Under the pieces are notes generated by a model. It saw nothing but the letters and a program-made list of their open reading frames with translations, had not been told where the DNA came from and searched no databases. DNA of 64,000 bases, from NCBI RefSeq assembly GCF_000003815.2, contig NC_049996.1:5035277-5099276 (forward strand), given 5' to 3'. The translations under genes were made by a program, and so were the position numbers. This stretch comes from Branchiostoma floridae (lineage: Eukaryota; Chordata; Leptocardii; Amphioxiformes; Branchiostomatidae). This document shows positions 13,101 through 25,100 of the stretch, in pieces. Numbering within the stretch: the stretch's first letter is position 1; every line of letters begins with the position of its first letter.

Positions 13101-16100
13101 CATCTAGAAATTCTCAATACTACTCACACACAATATATGCAGCAACTTGCAAAGATAAATTTTTTTTAAACTAGACTTATAGTTTTGCTTTGGAGGCATC
13201 TGATAAAAAGTATACAGTCACGCAATGATGAATTCTTCTCTTCATCCTTCCAGGCCATCGTCTTGAAGACGTCCCAGGCCGGAGGAGACACAGGATTAAG
13301 AAACCCAACGTCAGCTCCATGGTGTACATCGGGAAACAGAGAAAACCTCAGAAGAAGATATCAGTGGAGGCCAAGAAGTCCTTGGACAGGAGTCCTCATG
13401 AGGTATATAGACCGATATCAGACATCAGGATATAAGTTACCTCAACGTTTATTTTTATTAAAATTTTTCTCATCCACCTAATTTTTTTTCATTCTCAAAA
13501 ATCGTAAAGAAATATTGTATCATGAAATCATGAGGTCACCTGAGTGGTGCCGAATGGTAGCTCGCTCCAGACAGTTGCGACAGTCGTATTGAGGTCACCT
13601 GAGTGGCGCCGAATGGCAGCTTGCTCCAGACACTTGCGACAGTCGTATTGAGGTTACCTGAGTGGCGCCGAATGGCAGCTTGCTCCAAACCCTTGCGATT
13701 TAGCCCCACCTATTGTAAAAAAATAAGCTCCTCGCAATTCAGCCCCTGGCTGCAAAGAGTGAGTAGTCGGCCCACCCAATACCAATACCAATACCAATTG
13801 TAAATAGGTTTTGCTCACATTCTATTTTGTTCTAACTTTTTCAGTTCTATTCTCAACTAGGGTGCGCAAACATGCACCACTTCTTCCTTACATAACAAGC
13901 TACCTGACACAAAAAAGACCATAGCATGTCCAGGACAAAATAGAGATAAAAAGGGAAGTTCTGCTGCAGTACCAAGGTCACATACTAGGGTACTCTAAAT
14001 TGACCTTGACCTTCACCTGCTCACCACCACATACCAAATATCGGTGTAATTCATCAATCAGCTCTTGAGTTATGCTGACTACAGAAATCCAAAAACACAC
14101 ACAGTCACACATGCACAAACACACCCCAAACAATTATACATTTTTCATTGACGTAAGAATGAGCCTTATATATACATGTAAAACGACTTAATCTCTAACA
14201 CAAGAATGGAACACTTTTTCTCTACCAGGTGTTTGTGGAACTCGACACGCTGCACGCCACAGGTGAAGAGGGGGAGCTGGTGTGGAACGAGAGCGCTCGC
14301 TGGATCAAGTTCGAGGAGGACGTCCAGCAGGGCGCGGAGCGGTGGGGCAAACCGCACGTGTCCTCGCTGTCCTTCCACAGTCTACTGGAGCTCAGGAAGG
14401 GGCTAGAGCAAGGTCAGTAGCAAGGTCGAAAGGTAATCTGATAAAGTTAAACTGTAATTTCCAATGCGAAAATTGGACAGTCATACCCATTTTTTTTTAC
14501 TGAACAGTCTTTCTCAAGGAATGAAAAATCCGCTGCTTCTAGATCTGTGACGTCGTGTTATGTAGATAGCACATGTGACTCGGTGAGCGGTGGATCATAC
14601 GTCACTGTCAGTGGTATTTGAATTTTGAGAGCCACGGATATAAGCACACTCGAAATGATGGAACCCCGTGTAGAAGCCTGATGAGTGTGTGAAATCATAA
14701 AATATGAACTGTCCATATTAAATGTCCTAATATTTAAAGTGCAATTTTGTAATTCTTTCTTTTTGATAGATTAGTACATGTTATACCAAAGGCAGCTTTT
14801 ATCTCCTAAAGAATTCATAGAAATGCAGTTAAATACTAATTTATTTTGTCCCTTTGTTTTTCTCCAGGCTCTGTCCTGTTGGACCTTAACCCTCATCCGA
14901 CCGTATGGGGTCATTTTTGACCCCAGGCGTATATTTTAATCTGCCATAGCAACATTTTTCATCAGAGAAAAAATTCCTTCCATGAATTTGTTTGTATACA
15001 TGTCTTACAACATCTACCAATTTTTCGCCGAGTTTTGCCCATTATTGTATGAGCTATACTTGAAAGTTTGTGTCTTGTTCGGTGGGGTCAAAAATGACCC
15101 CAGCGAATTATGAATCATTAATTACATAAATATCAAGACATTTCAATAAAATAACAGGCATTCCTCATTATTGCTATTACAGCAACAGGTTATAGTTGCT
15201 TAGATGAGTAAACACCGAATATTTGAAAGAAATTTAGTATTTTTGTGTAAAACACAGTTTTTCGACATTCTGCATAAATTATGATAATACACACTAATTA
15301 CCTATGCTAATGAAAGTGAAAATGTTTCTAATTAATTAAAAAACAATATATGGACAGAATGTGCAGAAGGAACCTACAAGAAAGATCTTTGCGGGAAAAT
15401 ATACAAGAGTTATTGTATGTATGTGTTTAGATGGCGGAATATGGTGCATAATTAAGTAATAAATTCGTTACTTTTCACAAATATTGTATTTTTTCTTGTT
15501 AAATAACATTATTATGCTATCAGTATTATTGCATCATCACAATTATTGTTTAGAAATTGATAAGACAAAACATTGTTTAAGTAAGTTGAGTATGGTAGAT
15601 TTTCAGAGCAAATGTGGTTTTTCCTCATTTTCTGCATAAATTATGATAATGAGTAATAATTACTGACACCAAAACTTGTCACAATATTTTTCATAGGTTA
15701 GTGAAACAATAAATACACAGAAATGACAAAATAAGCCAGTAGAAATATGTCTATGAGCAAAACAAAATGGGGTCAAAAATGACCCCATACGGTCAGATTC
15801 GTCGTAAAAATGTAACGGTCGGATGAGGGTTAATGAGACAGAGCTGCCCAACATCATGCACCATGTTGTAGAGAACATGATCATCACAGACCAGGTCCGA
15901 CCTGAGGACAGGGGTGACATCATGAGGGCTTTATTGCTCAAACACAGGTATGGTTTACTGGGGAATGCTGTCATGTAATACTAGTACATTCAAACAACTA
16001 CTTCCACATGACTACCATCACCTCAAAAACTTGGCTATCATGTACGTACATTGCCTGCTAATTTCTTCAGTTACCAACAAACTTTCTAATGTTTGAAATC

Positions 16101-19100
16101 AGTCGGGCTGACTAAAAAGGAACTTCTCAGAGTGCTAAAAACATCCATTTATGCAGGCCCATTTACTTTTTGGGTCAGAACTCTGTTAGGGGACCCACTT
16201 ACAGTAATACAAAATTTGCACTTGAATGAGACCTTCTATTAGATGTTTAGCTTTCAAACCTATATGCAAAAATAACCTAGCACATTTAATTGCAAAGAAT
16301 GGCTGTATTTGGCTCAAAACGCAAGCAGTTAGCAAATCCCTAGGGCAAGGATTTTAACAATCATATATGGTGAACCCAAAAACAGACTAATGTACGTTTA
16401 TTGTTGCAAAATGACAATTAAATAATCCTGTTTTTTGTCCTTTCAATCCAGCCATCTGTACCAGAAGAAACGTCACAAGGTCATCCCGTACAACTTCTCG
16501 TCAGGAAGCCTGCTGGGTTTCCTCGGGCACCGCGAGGACAGCATGGCGTCCACCAGTCAGTACGGTGGTAGTCCGTCCGCGACGAGTCTGGACACCATGG
16601 AGGCAGGGTTAAAGGTCGGTAAACAGGTGGGTAAAGTTAACTACTTGTTCGTGGATGGCCCATTCGTTACCTTTGCCTAAGTAAAATGTTATGTTTTTGG
16701 TACCGTTTGTATATCTGTGAAAGCAATACTTAAAAATCGTGGATGGATACCTACTATGTTTGGTAGTTGGGTAAGTTAAAGGTCAAATTACCCAACAACA
16801 GTAACCATGTTGGTAAAGTTAGCTGCTTGTTTGTGGACGGCTAATTCATTACATTTGCCAAGAAGGTTGTTTTTACTACTTGAGTGTTTGTGTGTGGACA
16901 GCATAACTCGAGAAGACATGGATGGATCTGTATGATATTTGGTAGGTGGGTAGGGGTTGGAAAGATGAAGGTCAAGTTTGATGATGGACCCGTTAGCAGG
17001 TTTTTATGGTACATCATTGAAACTTTCATTTTTTATTATCTAATGTGTTCTGTATATGCTATGATTGTGATTTGTTTAGATTCTGAAGAAGATATATGGA
17101 AGTGGTGTAGGTTTGGCCCCCCTACTTGTACAAAATGTTGCTGTTGTCTTTAGTTCTTGTTCAAGTTTAACCATTAATTACATCTATCAACGCATCAATT
17201 AGTTCTACTTTGAATATGCTCCATCATAAGTTAACTTTTCTTCTGACATTATACATGTAGTAAGCGTTAGCAAGGCCTAGGTCCCAATTCCCAACTCGTG
17301 CGCAGCCAGGTAGTTTTAGGAAATGAAAAATGTGATAAGGAAGACAACATAACATAAAGAACTTAAAAAAGATAGTGAGGAGCATAATTCCTTGGTAAAC
17401 AGTTTCTGTGGTCTTACAAGAGGTGTGTATAACTTTACAATTGTACGTCTTGTGTTTTTCCAGTTCACAGTTCCAGTACCAACAACTCCTACTCTGCACA
17501 AGTCCCCGACAGCTAAATCCACCCTCAGCACCAAGAGTACACAGATGGACATCAAGTCTAAGGTCCCTATCCTGAAGAAGATCCCTGAAGACGCGGAGGC
17601 CACCACCGTACTGGTGGGAGCAGTGGACTTCCTAGATAAACCAACCATGGCGTTCGTTAGGCTGGCAAGGGTAAGGGAGAGAGTCAAGAAAACGTTCTAA
17701 ACTTCAGGATATATGAGAATTCTTATACACAACCAAAAATTGAGCTTACTTGTTGACGTTTCGATGTCTGTCAGCAGTCTGGATAAGGAAGCCCACCCCA
17801 GTGATGAACCGGGACGAGGGGGGGTACAAGCTGAGCCACGTTTGGGATAGTGTTCTTCTCGCCGCAAAAGCGCCACCTACATCGGCTACATATAGCGGCG
17901 AGAAGCAGAACTCCAGTTAGAAGCTCTGAGGAAGATGTCTGACAGACATCGAAACGTCAGCAAGTAAGCTCAATTTTTGGTTGTGTATAAGAACTCTCAT
18001 ATATCCTATGTTCTACCAACCTGATGAAATTATTTTCGGTTCTAAACTTCAACTCGGTTGCAGGTCACATTTGTGTGTTTATACAGACTTGAGATTTATA
18101 TTAAAATTGTCCTAACTTTGTTGTTGAAGACAAAATTCTAAAGTATTACATAGTTCTTGAAGCATCTTGTGGTAACTGTAAATTGAAGCTTAAACATTTC
18201 AGATGGTTCATTTTCCCGTTTTTTTCGATGATGTCTATACCGCAAGTGTACAATGTAACCCTTGTATGTCTACTGTACAACAAATTTGTTTCAACAGAAA
18301 AACCTCCTATCGTTTAATAGAATCATCATCATCTTGGCCACATTTCTAGTGTTTTCTACTGAGGCAAACTGTTTATTCCCCTCAGTTTTCTGTTATGCCC
18401 CATATGCACATACCAACTACAACCCATCTCTTCAAGGTTCCATTTGATTGTTCTTTCCATGTCATATAATATAACGTGTGCCCACTCTTGTTTCTTCCTC
18501 TTAGACACCAAATACAACCATCACAAATGTACAATCAATGGGTCACAGTATTATTAGGTATTATAGGTCCCTAATCTGTTATATCCAGGGAGTAGAGATC
18601 GGCACCCTGACTGCAGTCCCCCTCCCTGTCCGCTTCCTGTTCGTGTTGCTGGGACCCACCAGTGGAGCTACAGACTACAACGACATTGGTCGCTCCATAT
18701 CTACACTCATGGCTAATGAGGTAAGGATGTAGTTACTGTACTTTAAGTTGTTTGTATACCTACATATCAAGCATTCCACCTCATGGCATAACACATCAGG
18801 TACAGTGTATGTACTGTTACAGTAGCCGATGCGACTAGCTTTGGTAAGACATATTTACAAGTCATGTACTTGTTATAACAATCGTTGGGGAAACCCCCGT
18901 TAGCAATAACAGTTTTTGCCTTTAGATTCCTTTTTAGATTCCTTTCCTCCATGTTTTCTGCATTTCCCTGGCTTCCTTGAAGTCTGGCCTACTGCGCCGG
19001 GAGGGAAAGCCATCTTCAAAAACCCCTAAGTACTCCACAACCCGACCAGTTACAAACATATGTCACTGTTCAAACTACTGGGCTGCCATCTCGGAAAGTG

Positions 19101-22100
19101 TTAAGAGATGTTTTTGTTGTGTTGTGTTATGTTGTCAGTCATTTTTGGTCAAAAGGGACACTCGGAATCACTACCGGTCATCCGGTAGTTCCACACAAAG
19201 TCTGGTAAGGAGGGTAAGACCATATTACCATCACAAATGTGGTATCATTGTGTAGTAAGAAGTCAACTGTACATTTACATTGAAGACAATGTCTTTGCAA
19301 CTTTTCACCACATCTTCCTCTTCCCAGGTCTTCCATGAAGTGGCGTACAGAGCGGACGACCGAAGCGACCTCCTGAGGGGCATTAACGAGTTCCTGGGGG
19401 ACAGTATCGTGCTGCCCCCTGGCGACTTCGACAGGCGACTGCTGGAGCCAATCGCTAGGCTGCAGAGGAAACGACTGCGGAGGAGGAGACAGAAACTACA
19501 AGATGAGGAAGGTAACATAATCTACAGTTGCTTACTCTGGTTTAACCGCCATATGTTATGAACATTTTACCACTGCATAGCACAAATGCAAAATTTTAAG
19601 GCATACAATGTATGAGCAACCAGACAGATGCTAAGGTGACGTACTGGCAGAAAGAAAACAGGTGGAAGACAAATGATTAAAAAAATGTGATTATGAATTG
19701 CGTTCTATGTACATACGTCCTGGTAGGCACCAGTTGTAGCATACTCATTGTTGAAGTTAACGACCAGTTTGAAATGACATTATTATGATATCATCAAGGA
19801 TTTGTCCAAAATTTTCGGAGTTATAACCACCAATTTGAAATAACATGAGGATTCGTTTTCACAGTTTTCATTCAAGTTACAATGTCATGTATACTGGAAA
19901 CAAGTGCAGACACTTACAAACAAACAGATATACACAATGTACAAAATGCACCAAAAATATATTACCATAACTGTGCCTCCCCAGGAGTTCTCAAGAAGAG
20001 TGTGTCCAATGAGCCTGAAGACGACCCTCTGAGGAGGACGGGAGAGTGTTTCGGGGGTCTGAAGAGGGACATTCAGAGGAGGTTCCCCTACTACGTCAGC
20101 GACTTCGTGGACGGCCTGAACTTCCAGTGCCTCATGGCTTTCTTCTCCATCTTCTTCACCTGTGTGACACCCGTCATCACCTTTGGTGGTTTACTGAGTG
20201 AGTTATCCGTCTATTTTACTGTTGTCAAGTGAACAATACTAATCAGCATGAACAATCATCTTTTGGAAAAAAATATATGAATTATGAAGCAATAAACAGT
20301 TTAACTGTTCTCCAATTAAAAAATTGGACTCGTTAGAATTTTTTACTGATATACTCAGTCTTCTTCGCCTGTCTGGACGAGTGACTCGTAGCATGTGCAA
20401 CGTCAGCAATGGGTCAAATGTGGTCGGAAGTTGGTATCGCCCCCCGTCTCGGCTGAGCTGAGAGAATGTTGATGCGCCTTGATGTACAGTTGATGGCCAC
20501 ATTTACTCTCACAAAATACGTAGTCATTTTAACAATTACCCCATATTGCATAATGTCAAAAGTCCAGAAAAGTTTCACCCTCAGGCCAAAGTCCATCTGA
20601 AAAATCTGCACATTTACTTTGAATTTCAGATTCAAAAAACAAAAATCAACAACATGGTCTACCAAACAATGAGTAGGACAGAACATAACAGAACAGAAGC
20701 TGAAGGCAGTCCTTGAAAAAGCACTGTTATGACTGACACATATTGTTATAATGTTGTTGTTGACAAGACATTGATTGTAAACATGTTTTCCATCAGGCGA
20801 CAAGACCCATAACCACATCGGAGTGTCGGAGATGATCATCGCTACGGCCATCAGTGGTGGTCTGTTCTCCCTGCTGGCAGGGCAGCCCATCATCATCATC
20901 GCAGCTACCGGACCCTTCCTGGTGTACGACCAGAGTTTATACGAGGTGCAGTTTCATTTCTCAATTTTCTTTTAGATATCAAAAATATATTCATCAGACC
21001 TCATTTTCATCCTGTTAATCATTCTAGGATATAGGAGAATTCTTTTTACACAACCAGCTGATACTTACATTGCTTACGTTTCGATGTCTCTCAGACACCT
21101 TTGTCAGAGCTTCTAACTGGAGTTCTGCTTCTCACCACTATCTTTAGGATTTTGTACCCGCTGGATGTATAAAAAGAATTCTCCTAATATATTCTACCAA
21201 CCTGATGAAACTATTTTTGGAACTTTTGTTAAGCATTCCATCTTGGCCACATTTTGAGTAAACCATAGTTTCTTTTGGACCAAACTGTTTTCTTGATATT
21301 TAGTAAAAGTTAATTTAAAAGTGATATACATTTACCATTCTGTTCTATAATCATTATCATCAGTCTACCTCCTTAACAATGTAGAGCATTGACAAAGTCC
21401 ATTCTAATGCAGTGCAATAAATCCTAAAAAATACACAACTTTTTATATGTGTAAGAAGCCTACAGAATCTAAATATCATGGACTTGCCCAGGCCTACTTT
21501 TTTTAATACTTTGATAAACTGTCTGATAGTAAACAACTGATTGACAGATTTTTCATATATTGTTATAAGAGTCTTTCTTTAACACAGCCAAGACTTAATA
21601 GCTAGCTATTGGTAGGATAGACTGTCTTCTACATGTATTATGATATCGTACACGTTTGTTATTTTAGTAAGTGAGGTTATACTCGGTTGTATTTTAATAG
21701 TAAAAAATCTTTAAATTTGTTCTGCAGTTTTGTGAAAGCAACGGTATAGAGTTCATGACGTGGCGACTGTGGATCGGCCTGTGGATACTGGTCATCTGTA
21801 TCATCACTGTCGCTTTCGAGGGGGGCGTCTTCGTCCGCTACGTCACCAGATTCACGGAGGAAGTCTTCGCCTTCCTGATCTCGTTCATCTTCATCTACGA
21901 AGTCTTCAAGTTTCTGTCTAAGGTTTGTATTCATTTTGGTAACATTGATTTGATTTGATGTTTTAGCTGTATAGAGAGCTGAAAATGTACTATGTAACGC
22001 TAGTTCACCTTTATTCGCAGGGTAACCTATATTTGTTGTGTTTACCCACATGGTATTAAGGGATATCAAGACGACGGACGGAGGTTTCAAGTTGTAATAT

Positions 22101-25100
22101 GTTCAAACAAATGTAGTTTGCAACTATCGTCCGTCGACTTCATATCCCTAAATACCCGTTTTTCTTTAAACAACGGATAAAGGTTACCCAGCATATAAAG
22201 GTTAACAAGCGTTACCATTATAGTACACCTAAAGTTGGGACTGTTCACCTAATTTTGGCTGTGTTTTTTAAACTATTTTACTATATATCTGTGAAGGTTT
22301 TTTTGGCGTAAAAGCACTTTAATTATGTAGTAGATATATTTATCAATACAAAAATCAATACATGCACATGTACAATATATTCTTCACATGGCCGAATGCC
22401 ATGATAAATGATACCTTTTCTTTTGTGCCTTGTTGAAAGTTTGATAAATTAGAAAATTGTAGAATTCCAGATACAGGCTTTGAAGAGAAGCAGTTAAAAG
22501 TTGTGATAAAGGTTTTGCTAAAATTCTTATTTCATGTTTGATTATGTGTACCCACCAACATCTTTTCCTTGCATCACCATATGAAATTGTTAGGCCTGTT
22601 ACATACTACATGTATGGCCTGTTGCAATATGTGTTACTCAACTCATCAGGGAAACAATCACAAAGAAGTTTGTTCCATAAAGATACAGGATTCTAGGAAA
22701 GACGTTTTCAGCAAGGAACTTCTTCCTGAGATGCAGAATACCTACTAGTAGTATTACGTATACTGGGTATGTTCTTAAGACACTAATCTTTACCCCCACA
22801 TCTTCTCCATCTCCAGGTGTATCCCAACCTGTACGCAGATCCGGACGGATACGAGGCGAAGGAGACCATCACCGCGCTTATGTCAACCATACTCTGCTTC
22901 GGGACGTTCTTCATCGCATACTTCCTTAGAAAGTTTAAGAATAGCAAGTTCCTTAGTCGTAGGGTAAGTCTTCTATGTTAAACTTTGCTGGAAATCTATA
23001 ATAATTCATTTTGGATGTAGATTACTGTCATGTCCAACACAATAAAAAGTCTTTGTCCATCTTCTGCAACTTTTGATCCAGATTATTCATTGTTGTTCAA
23101 TGTAGCTGTTATACCAGGGTCATTATTACCTGGTAAAGCACAAAAGTCTATATCAATTAGTCTATGAGTTTGTGGGCTGGAATCGACAATATTGGCAGTA
23201 ACACACACGGTGTACTGACTTGATCTTTGTGTACTTTTTCGAGATCAGCCAAGATCCCAGATCCCTGCGATGTGGTAGATTTCGGGGTGAAAAACATTCT
23301 TGAATCTCTTGTGATTTTTAAAATCGGTGACTGTCTGGCAAATACGGCCAAAGCTTGAAGACTGCAACAGGGGCTTTACAATTAGCAGTTTTATTGACTA
23401 ATGTAACAGTTGATAAATGATTGTACTTTCAATTGTTTCTACAGGCCAGGAGAGGTTTGGGAGACTTTGGGCTCCTGATTTCCATCGTGGTGATGGTCTG
23501 CATCGACTTCTTTTTCCAGGACGATTATACAGAGGTGAAATGTTGTTCCTCTGTTTATGACATTATCATTTTTAATCTTATAACATCATGCGCTGTATGA
23601 CTTGTTGAATTTTTGTGGTGCATTTTGGATGCACAACATGTTTGTAAGATGAAGGGGGTTGATAGCATAAAATAGAATGCATACAGTATCTACATATTCA
23701 TATAAGATGATATTTGAACAGTTTAAGTTGATCTTCAAACCGGCTTCTTATGTGACAGTCTCATTTTTGCGTCAATTATGTATAGAGTATGGGTTGCCAT
23801 ACTACCGATACTTCTGGGTTGCACCTAGCCTGGAATCCAGCCGTGTTGTGCTTTGGTCGCCCTGCTTCCTTGCGAACACGTCTGGTGTTCGTTACCATTT
23901 GAACGATCGGCCCTTACGTCACTAATGAGGAGAATCATGAATATTCATATTTGTTTCTCTTTGCTGATTGGATGACCCCTGAGAGAAGAACACCAATCGC
24001 GAGGCACCATTTCTCACGTGATCTGTTGTTGTGATACTGAGGTCATGCAGATGAAAGTTCGCGGGAAGATAGAAGTAGTGTTCCGTTCGATTACAAACTG
24101 TAAACATGATTTTGTGTGTTCGATTTCCACCTATCAGCCAATCAGAAATCGCGCACATAAAGTGTGCGAATATTGAAATGCCGATCGTTCGAATGGTAAC
24201 GAAGGCCAGTCGTATTGTCAAGAAGCGTACCTCAGGGGAGCGACCAAAGCACAATACGGCTTGATTCCAGGCTAGGTTGCACCAGAGAGTTTACATATTC
24301 CAGAATGCAGATATCTTGTTCTTCTGAGTTATTATTAAGATTATAAGAAGTTTCAGCTTAGCTACATTTTGTATCCATGGCTTGGCGATAGCTGAAATTA
24401 TGTTACAGATGCATACCGCAGTCATAAAACAGTTCCAACTTTGGGTGACTGTACAAAAGTCATAATACATTGTACATGTAGTGTTTTGAGCTATGAGGAT
24501 CTATGAATATTTTCATCTTTCTATAGAAACTGGAGGTTCCTAACGGCTTCACACCCACGAACACTACGCTGAGAGGCTGGATCATTAATCCCATGGGGAA
24601 GGACAAGACAATCCAGGTCTGGGCCATCTTTGCTGCCGTCATCCCTGCATTCCTCGTGTACATCCTCCTCTTCATAGAGATACAGATCACAGAGTAAGTA
24701 AAATCTACCATTTTGTAAAAATGTTTCTGAAGGTGAAATGCTCTTAAGTCAAAATCTACCATTTTGTACAATGCTTCTGAAGGTGAAATGCTGTTAAGTC
24801 AAAATCTACCATTTTGTAAAATGTTTCTGAAGGTGAAATGCTCTTAAGTCAAAATCTACCATTTTGTAAAATGTTTCTGAAGGTGAAATGCTCTTACGTC
24901 AAAATCTACCATTTTGTACAGTGTTTCTGAAGGTGAAATGCTCTTAAGTCAAAATCTACCATTTTGTACAATGTTTCTGAAGGTGAAAATGCTCTTAAAC
25001 GTACGTAAAAACAGATCTTATAATCAGTCCAGTGGTTGCAGTCCCCAGTCACATTTGGCGAAAATCGACCGGACGACGATTCTGCGCCAATCGCCCGAGC

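Noticed and set aside
21677-22090. Minus-strand acidic frame of 137 codons ([12 protein letters not shown]..)
   Set aside because: It is the antisense of anion exchanger exon 15 plus part of a MITE.
24700-24995. CRISPR-like regular repeat
   Set aside because: Units are contiguous without unique spacers, in a eukaryotic intron.
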